From the NCBI GenBank assembly GCA_937926515.1, contig CALAZZ010000301.1, positions 1-8,772 of the forward strand: a DNA stretch of 8,772 nucleotides, in the 5' to 3' direction. A model generated the notes under the pieces. It was not told the DNA's origin. It worked only from the letters and a program-made list of their open reading frames with translations, and made no database searches. Numbering within the stretch: the first letter of the stretch is position 1; every line of letters begins with the position of its first letter. Origin of the DNA: an uncultured Bacteroidales bacterium. GTDB lineage: Bacteria; Bacteroidota; Bacteroidia; Bacteroidales; F082. The translations under genes and the position numbers were made by a program. This document shows, one piece after another, positions 1-7,030 of the stretch.

Positions 1-29
1 TAAATGCTGAAACTGCCCTTAATGAAAAA

Positions 30-749
30 CTACCAGCCGGCAGAAAGCACATCCACCACATGAATCACCTTGATTGGAAGATTATGTTTCTTGATATAGC
101 CATCAAGATGCATTAAACAGGAAAGATCAGTCGAAACGATATACTCCGCTTCGGTCTCAAGGGCATTCTCGATTTTCTGCTCAGCCATAGCCGTGGAGAT
201 GGGCTCGTTCTTAATGGAAAAAGTACCCCCAAACCCACAACAAACGTGGGTATCTTTCATTTCAATCAGTTTCAAGCCCTGAACATGTGACAGCAAACGC
301 CTTGCTTCATCTTTCAGGTGATATTCGCGCAATCCGGCACAACTGTCATGGAAAGTGACTTTATGGTTGAATACGGCATTAAAGTGCTCAAATTTAATAA
401 CATTGACTAAGAAATCAGTGACCTCAAAGATATTCTTTATGACGCGTTTGTACTCCAGATGATAGGCGGTATTGTAAAACAACTCCTGGTAGTAGTTCCG
501 AACATATCCGGCACATGAAGCAGAAGGTATTACGATGGGTCTGTCAAGCTTGAAATCACTTAAAAACTTTGCGCCTATTGACCTGGCATCATCCTGATAT
601 CCACTATTATAGGCCAATTGGCCACAACAAGTTTGGTTTGGGTTGTAATTTACTTTCACACCTGCCTTTCGCAATACTTTTACCATGTTCATCCCGGTTT
701 CGGGATAGAATTGGTCAATAAAACATGGAATGAAGATATCTGCTGTCAT
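30..749 (-). CDS. lutA: LutA/YkgE-type (Fe-S)-binding oxidoreductase subunit (CCG-domain protein)
   Basis: Cytoplasmic subunit of the LutABC L-lactate oxidation complex, which converts L-lactate to pyruvate. The 239 residues contain two copies of the cysteine-rich CCG domain (GlpC/HdrB type). Copy 1 has C9, the C41-C42-G pair and C79. Copy 2 has C137 (in HDSC), the C170-C171-G pair followed by FGG, and C211. All expected cysteines are present, so the iron-sulfur sites look intact. Length matches the family's usual ~240 aa. The ATG at 749 is the first in frame and gives the usual family N-terminus ending at C9. A TAnnTTTG box lies about 17 nt upstream. Only 29 bases follow the stop before the window edge, so lutB and lutC are expected just outside but are not seen. 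Other CCG-domain proteins (GlcF or GlpC C-termini) are longer and carry ferredoxin domains, absent here. Family is certain; the lactate role is by homology. Confidence 0.9.
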   Translation of the reverse strand: MTADIFIPCFIDQFYPETGMNMVKVLRKAGVKVNYNPNQTCCGQLAYNSGYQDDARSIGAKFLSDFKLDRPIVIPSASCAGYVRNYYQELFYNTAYHLEYKRVIKNIFEVTDFLVNVIKFEHFNAVFNHKVTFHDSCAGLREYHLKDEARRLLSHVQGLKLIEMKDTHVCCGFGGTFSIKNEPISTAMAEQKIENALETEAEYIVSTDLSCLMHLDGYIKKHNLPIKVIHVVDVLSAGW

Positions 750-765
750 AAGTGAAAATAAATGG

Positions 766-773
766 CAAAGTTA
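766..773 (-). promoter_or_regulatory. candidate Bacteroidota -7 box for lutA
   Basis: On the minus strand the bases read TAACTTTG, an exact match to the Bacteroidota -7 consensus TAnnTTTG, ending 17 nt before the lutA ATG. That implies a leader of only about 10-15 nt. No good TTTG (-33) box is found at the expected 19-21 nt spacing, so the call rests on one 6-base match in AT-rich DNA. Confidence 0.35.
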
Positions 774-881
774 ATAAAACATCAACGAGTTAATTTGAAT
801 ACTTTTTTAAACCGGAGCCGCTGTGATTGATTAATATATCTCCTATCATACTGAAATTATTTTTTAGGAAATATTCGTCTC

Positions 882-1340
882 TTATTTAAGATCCTTCAGT
901 TTACTATTTACCCAACCCGATCCGGCCATTAATCTGTTATCAAATTCTGGTACAAATGGCTTAATGTCGAGCAATGGCGTTTTGTCAAGCATATCAGCTT
1001 CTTTAAAATAAATCCTGTTCTTTTCAATAAACACCAGTTCCACAATTGATGTCCCTATCGGATTGGGACGATGTGGGCTCCGTATGGCGAAAACGCCATG
1101 ACAACACTCATCCAAAAATGGTTTTTGGACAAGCGCAGCTTTTTTTGATTTATGAAAATGATAGATCAGTATGATATGAGTGAATTGTTCCAGGTCGGTT
1201 AAACCTGCCATATATGTTTCCTTGATCTCAGCCACTGCAAGCAGGCTTTTCTGGGCAAGTGCAGCCTGAATCGGCATTCCTTTGGTTTCGGTATATTGGG
1301 TGCGGATAATACCTATAGGTTGGTAGGCCAATTGTTCCAT
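882..1340 (-). CDS. trmO: TrmO/TsaA-family tRNA (t6A37-N6)-methyltransferase, single-domain form
   Basis: Predicted SAM-dependent methyltransferase that converts t6A37 to m6t6A37 in ANN-decoding tRNAs, acting in the cytoplasm. The 152 residues are a TsaA-like beta-barrel domain. The N-terminal strand PIGIIRT (residues 8-14) is typical. The family signature RSPHRPNPIG is at residues 87-96, and the second conserved block, LDIKPFVPEFD, is at 124-134. E. coli TrmO is about 235 aa with an extra C-terminal domain; this protein has only the catalytic domain, as in many shorter bacterial and archaeal homologues. The ATG at 1340 is the first in frame and gives a full N-terminus. It lies 103 bp downstream of pdxJ on the same strand and 132 bp upstream of lutA, so co-transcription is possible but not shown. 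Some homologues carry the old name VirR/YaeB. Substrate is by homology. Confidence 0.9.
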   Translation of the reverse strand: MEQLAYQPIGIIRTQYTETKGMPIQAALAQKSLLAVAEIKETYMAGLTDLEQFTHIILIYHFHKSKKAALVQKPFLDECCHGVFAIRSPHRPNPIGTSIVELVFIEKNRIYFKEADMLDKTPLLDIKPFVPEFDNRLMAGSGWVNSKLKDLK

Positions 1341-1443
1341 TTATTCATTATTTGAACCTGATAACTATGTCGATACTGTAAGACATGATCTTGAAATAGT
1401 TTTTATTTTGATTCATTGTTTTCCAGTGAATGATAATCCTCCA

Positions 1444-2163
1444 TTACGTAATATCAAGCTGTCTCCTGTATAACTGTATTGTATTCTCAATACCAAAATA
1501 AAGCGCATCACTGATCAATGCATGTCCTATGGATACTTCTAACAAACCGTTAATGTTTTCAGCAAAATATCTGAGGTTCAGCAAGCTCAGGTCGTGGCCT
1601 GCATTGAGCCCGATGCCCAGTCCGGAAGCAACCCTGGCTGCTTCAACAAAAGGTGCAATGGCTTGCTCTTTATTGGTCTCAAATCCACTCGCATAGCTTT
1701 CGGTATAAAGTTCAACCCTGTCAGTGCCCGTATCAAGGGCATGGCGGATCATTTCAACATCGGGATCAACAAAAATAGACACCCGTATACCAACCTCATG
1801 AAAGCGTTTGATCACCTTTTGTAAGAACACCTTATGTTTTCGAGTATCCCAACCATGATCAGAAGTAAGTTGTCCGGGATCATCAGGGACTAGTGTTACC
1901 TGATCGGCTTTGTTATTGATAACAAGCTGTATAAAACGCTCCGTTGGATTGCCCTCAATATTAAACTCGGTCTTCACAAGTGGCCTCAGCAGTGCCACAT
2001 CACGAAAGGTTATATGACGTTGGTCGGGACGAGGGTGGACCGTAATACCTTGTGCACCAAATCGCTCACAATCAATTGCAAATTTCTGCACATCCGGAAT
2101 GTTTCCACCCCGGGCATTGCGTAGCGTAGCTACTTTATTGATGTTTACACTTAGTCTTGTCAT
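1444..2163 (-). CDS. pdxJ: Pyridoxine 5'-phosphate synthase PdxJ
   Basis: Cytoplasmic enzyme of the DXP-dependent vitamin B6 pathway; it condenses 1-deoxy-D-xylulose 5-phosphate with 3-amino-2-oxopropyl phosphate to form pyridoxine 5'-phosphate. The TIM-barrel family blocks are all present, numbered from the ATG at 2163: NINKVATLRNARGG (7-20), active-site HPRPDQRHI (43-51), the conserved glutamate in FNIEGNP (67-73), QVTLVPDDPGQLTSD (88-102), LNAGHDL (186-192) and the phosphate-binding VSIGHALI (210-217). Length (239 aa) is normal. An in-frame TTG two codons position earlier (2166) could extend the protein by one residue, but ATG at 2163 fits the family N-terminus better. The gene is divergent from dtd. 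PdxJ implies a partner PdxA elsewhere in the genome. Identification is secure. Confidence 0.97.
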   Translation of the reverse strand: MTRLSVNINKVATLRNARGGNIPDVQKFAIDCERFGAQGITVHPRPDQRHITFRDVALLRPLVKTEFNIEGNPTERFIQLVINNKADQVTLVPDDPGQLTSDHGWDTRKHKVFLQKVIKRFHEVGIRVSIFVDPDVEMIRHALDTGTDRVELYTESYASGFETNKEQAIAPFVEAARVASGLGIGLNAGHDLSLLNLRYFAENINGLLEVSIGHALISDALYFGIENTIQLYRRQLDIT

Positions 2164-2178
2164 CAAATGTGATTTTCA

Positions 2179-2196
2179 GCAAATTTAGTAATTTGC
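2179..2196. repeat. 7-bp-arm inverted repeat between pdxJ and dtd
   Basis: The bases GCAAATT-TAGT-AATTTGC form a perfect 7-bp inverted repeat with a 4-bp spacer in the 63-bp gap between the divergent genes. Its left arm overlaps the candidate -7 box of pdxJ, so it may be an operator or a two-way promoter core. The arms are AT-rich, so chance is a real alternative. Confidence 0.45.
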
Positions 2197-2210
2197 ACCG
2201 CTAAATGAAA
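2180..2210 (-). promoter_or_regulatory. candidate pdxJ promoter (TTTC-N19-TAAATTTG)
   Basis: The minus strand reads TAAATTTG (2187-2180), an exact TAnnTTTG -7 box. Nineteen bases upstream is TTTC (2210-2207), one mismatch from the -33 TTTG. Spacing fits the Bacteroidota consensus and predicts a leader of about 13 nt before the pdxJ ATG. On the plus strand the same dyad gives TAATTTG, one base short of the consensus, which might serve dtd. Confidence 0.45.
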
Positions 2211-2226
2211 GGCAAACAAGTAAATT

Positions 2227-2679
2227 ATGCGTGTAGTCATACAAAGAGTCAGTAAGGCCTCAGTAAGTATAAATAATCAGGTAACATCAACCATCAGTAA
2301 GGGAATGCTGGTGCTGTTGGGTATTGAAGAATCTGATAATGTGGAAGATATTAACTGGCTATGTGCCAAACTGACCCGTTTACGCATCTTCCCTGATGAA
2401 AACGGCATCATGAATCATGATATCGTAACAGTGGGTGGCAGTTTCCTGGTGGTAAGCCAATTTACACTGCATGCCAGTACCAAAAAAGGAAATCGCCCAA
2501 GCTATATCAAAGCTGCACGACCCGAAACAGCCATACCTCTCTATGAGAAATTCGTGAATGCACTCTCCTCACTTTCAGGCTTAACCGTTGAAACAGGTGA
2601 ATTTGGAGCCATGATGCAAATTGAATTGGTCAACGATGGGCCTGTGACAATCATGATCGACAGCAAAAACCGGGAATAA
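2227..2679 (+). CDS. dtd: D-aminoacyl-tRNA deacylase (D-Tyr-tRNA deacylase)
   Basis: Cytoplasmic homodimeric proofreading enzyme that hydrolyses D-aminoacyl-tRNAs and also Gly-tRNA(Ala). The 150 residues match the family's usual ~145-150. The N-terminus MRVVIQRVSKASVSI is typical. The conserved SQFTL motif is at residues 77-81, and NDGPVT at 136-141 contains the Gly-Pro pair (138-139) of the cross-subunit chiral-selectivity motif. The segment before it, EFGAMMQIELV, is also standard. The ATG at 2227 gives the canonical first residues. No Shine-Dalgarno is visible; the leader is A-rich. The gene is divergent from pdxJ (63 bp) and convergent with the esterase gene (53 bp between stops), so it is probably monocistronic. 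I see no clear terminator in the convergent gap. Confidence 0.97.
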   Translation: MRVVIQRVSKASVSINNQVTSTISKGMLVLLGIEESDNVEDINWLCAKLTRLRIFPDENGIMNHDIVTVGGSFLVVSQFTLHASTKKGNRPSYIKAARPETAIPLYEKFVNALSSLSGLTVETGEFGAMMQIELVNDGPVTIMIDSKNRE

Positions 2680-2732
2680 CCAAGTACAGTGCAGAATTGC
2701 TGATACATATTGTGAATCAATAAAGAAACTGA

Positions 2733-3878
2733 TCAATGAGATCTGATCATCTTTATGGAGTAGATATGCGATTGCTCCTCTATCCTGGCGATAAACATCC
2801 CGGCGGATGGTAATTCCAGTGCTATTTCATCGTTTTCGGATACTACTGTTGTAATTGCCCTGCCCGACAAGTCCATCAGTGTGACTTGCCTTCTCCCGGG
2901 ATGCTGAAACCTTAGTGTCACTAATTCATTGCCTGGATTTGGATATGCTTTGACAAAATCTGTTTCCTTGCCCAGCTCCCCAGTAGTTGTGACCAGGCCA
3001 TCGAGATCGTAACTGCTGAAAAAGCGCCATATCTCTTCACTGGCACTGAAATCCATATTGGTGATATTGATGTTGATGGGAGCACCCGGCCAGGAGTGTC
3101 CTCCTCCAATGATTCTGTAATGCTCAACCACGCTACCGGCATCTCCGTTTGCCCAAAGGTAATGCCGGGCAGTACAACCGTCATCAGGATCAAGGTCGGG
3201 CAGATCAGTAATGATGGGTGAGGTGTCGCAGCTATTATGGCCAATCCAGTAGTTTAGGAGTGCCTGTACCGATACAAACAGCAAATTTCCATCATATGGC
3301 ACAGTGCCATCTGCTGTACCATGAATCTGAAGTATGGGTACCGGTCTGGAGGGCATACAGGCCGACAGATTGGCTGAGATCATGGTACCGGTCACTGAGG
3401 CGATGGCTGCAATGCGGTCACTCAAAAAACAAGCCAGGCTAAAGCTCATGAATCCCCCATTGCTCATGCCTGTACTGTAAACACGCTTTGGGTTAATATT
3501 ATAATTTGCTGAGAGGGTATCAATCAATGCAGATAGAAAGCCTACATCATCGACATTGGAAGTGCCAAAAGTGTTCCAATGCATAATATTGAAAGCGTCG
3601 GGCGTGCCATTGGGATGAACCACTAAAAAACCTGCCGTATCAGCTACAGGCCTGAAATCGCCATATAGCTCCTGTTCGATATTATTTGACCCGTATCCAT
3701 GCAGGTTAAGAACAAGAGGTGATTGAACGCCAGGATCATAGGAATCGGGTATGTATAAGCGGTAGGTGCGGTTAAGTCCATCGTACTCAAAATTACCGGT
3801 TACCGTTTGCTGCGGAATTGCAACAACGGGAAAGACCAATAATAGCAATATGGCTCGTAATAACGATTTCATAGGCAT
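2733..3878 (-). CDS. Secreted PHB-depolymerase/LpqC-family alpha/beta-hydrolase esterase with T9SS C-terminal sorting domain
   Basis: Predicted exported serine esterase (COG3509-like, the family that includes poly(3-hydroxybutyrate) depolymerases and feruloyl/acetyl-xylan-type esterases). Residues 1-22 form a signal peptide (MKSLL followed by a hydrophobic run). The catalytic domain spans about 25-290: oxyanion-loop block LNLHGYGSN (57-65), nucleophile Ser139 in GMSNGG (137-142), acid Asp190 in HGTADGTVPYDG (186-197) and His261 in GGGHSWPG (258-265). C217 and C235 could form a disulfide. Residues ~309-381, starting VKAYPNPGNE, are a Por/type IX sorting domain that would send the protein across the outer membrane. 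An in-frame Met at residue 3 (3872) is an equally good start. It is convergent with dtd, and no polysaccharide-utilisation genes adjoin, so the substrate is open. Confidence 0.88.
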   Translation of the reverse strand: MPMKSLLRAILLLLVFPVVAIPQQTVTGNFEYDGLNRTYRLYIPDSYDPGVQSPLVLNLHGYGSNNIEQELYGDFRPVADTAGFLVVHPNGTPDAFNIMHWNTFGTSNVDDVGFLSALIDTLSANYNINPKRVYSTGMSNGGFMSFSLACFLSDRIAAIASVTGTMISANLSACMPSRPVPILQIHGTADGTVPYDGNLLFVSVQALLNYWIGHNSCDTSPIITDLPDLDPDDGCTARHYLWANGDAGSVVEHYRIIGGGHSWPGAPININITNMDFSASEEIWRFFSSYDLDGLVTTTGELGKETDFVKAYPNPGNELVTLRFQHPGRRQVTLMDLSGRAITTVVSENDEIALELPSAGMFIARIEEQSHIYSIKMIRSH

Positions 3879-4066
3879 TCCATCAAGGTGATACTGTCAG
3901 CTAAATTACAGAATTATTTTCCGAAATGTTAGATATTTATCTAAGGAAATACAGCTCAACCTTAAAATAAATTACTTCTATGTCAAAAAAGCAGCCACAA
4001 CCGGTGTAATCAATCATGTCTTACCATATGTAAGGTCTTGAATGACATTTAGAATGGAATAGTTGG

Positions 4067-4555
4067 TTAAGCTAGTGTGAGATACCTATTGGTTTTGATC
4101 ATACCAACAGGAAACAACTGCTCGATGATATGACTCCGATATTCAAAAATCCTGTTGACTTTGTTTTTAACGAAAAATCTATGTGCCAAACGTCCAATGA
4201 TACCAAAAGGAAGGATATAGCTTATTCTATCAATCATTTCAACACCTTCGTCCACCTGCCTGAAATGATGCTCATGGTGCCACAATCGATAAGGACCATA
4301 ACGTTGTTCATCAACAAAATATCGCTTTTCTTCAACATGCGTAATTTCGGTAATCCATTTCAAAGGCATGCCAATCAATGGTTTCACACGGTATGAGATC
4401 ATTTGCCCCGGATACATTTCATCAGTTTCACCTGTAAGGATATCAAAACCCATTTCAGCAGGTGTGATCAGTTTAAGGTTGGCAGGTGAGCTAAAGAACT
4501 TCCAAACAGCATCCAGATCAGCTCTGACAATAACATTTTTCTCAAGTACAAACAT
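4067..4555 (-). CDS. SRPBCC-fold (START/Bet v1-like) ligand-binding protein
   Basis: 162-residue protein of the SRPBCC superfamily, resembling the COG4276-type group often annotated as cell-division-inhibitor-like or polyketide-cyclase-like. It begins with the typical strand FVLEKNVIVRAD followed by the helix DAVWKFFSSPANLKLITP (15-32). The group's hallmark block, with key residues EQRYGPYRLWHHEHHF, is at 83-98. The C-terminal long helix, NKVNRIFEYRSHIIEQLF (131-148), closes the cavity. No signal peptide or membrane segment, so it is probably cytoplasmic. The ATG at 4555 is the first in frame and fits the fold. It lies 188 bp upstream of the esterase on the same strand and is divergent from the transporter gene. 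Some relatives sit beside NAD-dependent epimerases; none is present here. The fold is clear; ligand and function are unknown. Confidence 0.8.
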   Translation of the reverse strand: MFVLEKNVIVRADLDAVWKFFSSPANLKLITPAEMGFDILTGETDEMYPGQMISYRVKPLIGMPLKWITEITHVEEKRYFVDEQRYGPYRLWHHEHHFRQVDEGVEMIDRISYILPFGIIGRLAHRFFVKNKVNRIFEYRSHIIEQLFPVGMIKTNRYLTLA

Positions 4556-4840
4556 TTTAAATTTTTATGTATAACATTTCAATGGTAAAAATGTTTGACT
4601 GATCACTTATTAGAATAATTACAATGATAAATTTGCAACCGTATGCAATAAACTTTTCCTAAGGCTTTAAAATCACTACCCTAATGACCACCGAGGGTAA
4701 GCTGTTAATTTTAAGATTGTTGATCAAATCAAACTATGAATCAACACGAAAATACCGGAACAATTCAGGTAAATACTTGTCAGATCACTAAAGTATTTAT
4801 TTAATTTTATCCATCTTTTCAATACCACACAAAACGCTAT
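4556..4840. promoter_or_regulatory. divergent intergenic region with dyads and candidate transporter promoter
   Basis: This 285-bp AT-rich gap separates the SRPBCC gene from the transporter gene. On the plus strand TAAATTTG (4628-4635) matches the -7 consensus exactly and would give a leader of about 200 nt; no convincing -33 box accompanies it. Within that leader are TACCCT/AGGGTA (4677-4682 and 4694-4699, 11-nt loop) and GTTGAT/ATCAAC (4719-4724 and 4740-4745). On the minus strand TACCATTG (4587-4580) is one mismatch from a -7 box for the SRPBCC gene. A 22-codon ATG frame at 4736-4804 is too short to support. Confidence 0.35.
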
Positions 4841-6589
4841 ATGATTATGATCAAGCAACCCCGATTATCTTTCTGGCAGATCTGGAACATGAGTTTCGGT
4901 TTTTTGGGCATTCAATTCGGTTATGCGCTGCAAAACGCGAACGTAAGTCGCATTTTCCAAACCCTCGGCGGCGATACCGATAAGTTAGCACTTTACTGGC
5001 TGGCAGCACCTGTAACCGGTTTGCTTGTCCAACCCATTGTGGGTTATTTTAGTGATCGTACCTGGAACCGTCTGGGGCGTCGTAGGCCTTACTTCCTGGT
5101 AGGTGCCCTCCTGGCCAGTTTCGCTCTGATCATGATGCCCAATTCACCTTTTCTTTGGGTGGCCGTGGGTATGCTATGGATCATGGATGCTTCCATCAAC
5201 ATCTCCATGGAGCCATTCAGGGCCTTCGTGGGAGATATGCTTCCAAGTGAACAACGAACCAAAGGATTTGTGATGCAGAGTTTTTTTATTGGTCTGAGCT
5301 CTGTCGTTGCTTCTGCACTGCCGTATATACTTGCCAACTGGCTGGGTATTGCCAATACGGCACCTGAAGGGATGATACCACCCTCGGTAAAATTTTCATT
5401 CTATCTGGGTGCAGCAGCCTTTCTGGGGGCAGTGCTTTGGACAGTTTTTCGCTCGCACGAATATCCACCAGAAGAGTACAATCAGTATCATCCACCTGCT
5501 GAAGATGCACACAGTGATACATTTTGGCTTTGGCAGATATTCAAGGATTTTGGAACCATGCCCAAAACAATGATACAGTTGGCCTTTGTGCAATTTTTCT
5601 CATGGTTTGCTCTTTTTGCCATGTGGGTTTATGCTGTGCCCGGAATTACAACCCACATCTATGATATGAAACTCGATGCCAGGCAGATTGAATTGCTTTC
5701 GGTTATAGGCAACGAGAGGATGGCCGCCAACAGCAGCAACACAGCAGAATTGGAACGCCTGGCTCCTGTTATGCGTGACCTTGCTATATTCCAATCTAAA
5801 CTAAACAACCAGGATAAGGTAAGTATCAACATTAATGTGGCCAACTATTTTGTGAATGATCGTATTCTTAGCCAATTAGATATGGTACAATCTTTTGGCA
5901 TGGTAACCCCCATAAGCTCACCACCCAGGGCTACGGATGAAATATTTTCCGAAATACGATCGCTTCGTGAAGCTATTGATACAGAACACCTTCCAACTAT
6001 TTCAGCCGAAACGATCCAGTACTTTATTGACAATATGGATGCTTTTGGGTTTGATGAAAACTTCAAGGCCAGGCTTGCACTTTTACGCGACCTGTCACAT
6101 GTACAGGCACAGTACAATGATGGCGCCGACTGGGTGGGTGTTGGGTTCGGGGCTTATAACCTATTCGCAGCTGCCATCGCCTTTCTGTTGCCCATACTGG
6201 CTCGAATGACCAGTAGAAAAACAACACATGCTGTTTCACTGATTTTCGGCGCCGTTGGCTTGCTTTCTATCTACTTTTTACCTCATCCTGACTGGCTGAT
6301 CCTTAGCATGGTAGGTGTTGGAATTGCATGGTCAAGCATCTTAAGCATGCCCTATGCCATACTCACGGGTAGCATTCCCGGAGGTAAGCTGGGGATCTAT
6401 ATGGGCATTTTCAACTTCTTTATTGTAATCCCACAAATACTTGCGGCTACCATTCTGGGTTTCTTGCTGAAATCATTATTTAACAATGAAAGTATTTATG
6501 CACTTATAATCGGTGGGGTTTCATTTCTGATTGCAGCTGCCCTGGTTGCCATAGTCGATGATGTAGATGATGTGCATGCACATTCTTAG
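4841..6589 (+). CDS. SLC45/GPH-like MFS sugar transporter with ~150-aa TM7-TM8 insertion
   Basis: Inner-membrane MFS carrier related to the SLC45/sucrose-type and glycoside-pentoside-hexuronide transporters, probably a proton-coupled disaccharide or glycoside importer. Twelve membrane segments can be read at roughly 11-31, 50-70, 84-100, 104-121, 143-169, 186-203, 245-267, 430-453, 464-480, 485-507, 517-543 and 552-572. The TM2-3 loop carries the SLC45/MFS motif A, DRTWNRLGRRRPY (72-84); TM4 has DASINISMEPFRAFVGD (116-132). Residues ~276-425 form a polar, helix-rich stretch between TM7 and TM8, where relatives usually have a short loop joining directly to YNDGADWVG (here 425-433); it makes the protein 582 aa instead of roughly 430-500. 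With the N-terminus inside, this insert faces the periplasm. Starts at Met1 or Met3 (4847) are both possible. No sugar-metabolism gene is adjacent, so the substrate is not assigned. Confidence 0.88.
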   Translation: MIMIKQPRLSFWQIWNMSFGFLGIQFGYALQNANVSRIFQTLGGDTDKLALYWLAAPVTGLLVQPIVGYFSDRTWNRLGRRRPYFLVGALLASFALIMMPNSPFLWVAVGMLWIMDASINISMEPFRAFVGDMLPSEQRTKGFVMQSFFIGLSSVVASALPYILANWLGIANTAPEGMIPPSVKFSFYLGAAAFLGAVLWTVFRSHEYPPEEYNQYHPPAEDAHSDTFWLWQIFKDFGTMPKTMIQLAFVQFFSWFALFAMWVYAVPGITTHIYDMKLDARQIELLSVIGNERMAANSSNTAELERLAPVMRDLAIFQSKLNNQDKVSININVANYFVNDRILSQLDMVQSFGMVTPISSPPRATDEIFSEIRSLREAIDTEHLPTISAETIQYFIDNMDAFGFDENFKARLALLRDLSHVQAQYNDGADWVGVGFGAYNLFAAAIAFLLPILARMTSRKTTHAVSLIFGAVGLLSIYFLPHPDWLILSMVGVGIAWSSILSMPYAILTGSIPGGKLGIYMGIFNFFIVIPQILAATILGFLLKSLFNNESIYALIIGGVSFLIAAALVAIVDDVDDVHAHS

Positions 6590-6758
6590 AACTATACTAC
6601 TGAATACTAGGTTGTTGGTTAGACATCATTATTGTTATGGCTATCTGGAAGTGTATGGGCAAGATTAGATCAAGATGAGAAGCTCAAAAGTCTTACAGCT
6701 CACGTTCTCCAAATTCGGCGGAAAAATTGAGCAAAGATGTACTTTTTGCCTGATTTCT

Positions 6759-6790
6759 TTTAGCGCCGGTGATTGCTAAACTTTTTTTTA
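6759..6790 (+). terminator. possible intrinsic terminator downstream of the transporter gene
   Basis: TTTAGC (6759-6764) pairs with GCTAAA (6775-6780) across a 10-nt loop, followed after one base by eight T residues (6782-6789). The order fits a Rho-independent terminator for transcripts from the transporter gene, ending about 190 nt after its stop codon. The stem is short and has only two G-C pairs, so it would be weak. Confidence 0.35.
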
Positions 6791-6846
6791 AAAATCTATC
6801 TCATGTATAGAAAACAAATAATACTCTTTACGATTAGAATCTTAAC

Positions 6847-6883
6847 GTAGTGAGGAATCTCCATGAACATAACCGGTCACTAC
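6847..6883. repeat. 7-bp inverted repeat upstream of the exported-protein operon
   Basis: GTAGTGA (6847-6853) and TCACTAC (6877-6883) are perfect reverse complements separated by 23 bp. The repeat ends 45 bp before the candidate -7 box, a position suited to an activator site. It is not followed by a T-run in either direction, so it does not look like a terminator. Confidence 0.35.
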
Positions 6884-6928
6884 TAAAAAAATACATATCC
6901 ATTGTAAAAGTAAACTTTGAAAAATTAA

Positions 6929-6936
6929 TACCTTTG
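6929..6936 (+). promoter_or_regulatory. candidate -7 box for the exported-protein operon
   Basis: TACCTTTG matches the Bacteroidota TAnnTTTG consensus exactly. A TTG at 6902-6904 lies a few bases further upstream than the ideal -33 position, so the pair is imperfect. It predicts a leader of about 90 nt for the gene at 7031. Confidence 0.4.
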
Positions 6937-7030
6937 TTCCAGGCTCAGGACTAGGTTTTATTCTCGCAGTAATTCAAAAATGTGATCCGGCAATTCATGG
7001 CAACCACGATCCAAATCAATAATTAACACA

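Larger units (their letters stand above)
6590..7030. other. 441-bp non-coding region between transporter and exported-protein genes
   Basis: No open frame here looks like a gene on either strand. The region is AT-rich. From left to right it holds a weak hairpin with a T-run (6759-6790), a 7-bp inverted repeat (6847-6883), a perfect -7 box (6929-6936) and about 95 nt of leader before the ATG at 7031. I see no tRNA or recognisable riboswitch, but a small RNA cannot be excluded. Confidence 0.5.

Noticed and set aside
1411..1431. Hairpin ATTCATTG/CAGTGAAT just after the pdxJ stop
   Set aside because: In the minus-strand transcript one pair becomes a mismatch and an A-rich, not U-rich, sequence follows, so it does not qualify as a terminator.
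1594..1824. 76-codon plus-strand frame within pdxJ
   Set aside because: Antisense to a highly conserved enzyme gene and without family resemblance.
2921..3244. 107-codon open frame on the minus strand inside the esterase gene
   Set aside because: It is a different frame of the same strand as the esterase, whose triad and sorting domain are intact across this stretch.
3985..4027. T6 run on the minus strand (A-run at 3985-3990) after a GC-rich patch, downstream of the SRPBCC gene
   Set aside because: No adequate stem immediately precedes the T-run; the nearby dyad around 4021-4035 is only 5 bp.
4736..4804. 22-codon frame starting ATG AAT CAA upstream of the transporter
   Set aside because: Too short, no ribosome binding site, no recognisable peptide; more likely random frame in a leader.
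6570..6583. 14-bp perfect palindrome ATGTGCATGCACAT at the end of the transporter gene
   Set aside because: It falls within the last codons (encoding D-V-H-A-H) and has no T-run after it, so chance within coding sequence is the simpler view.
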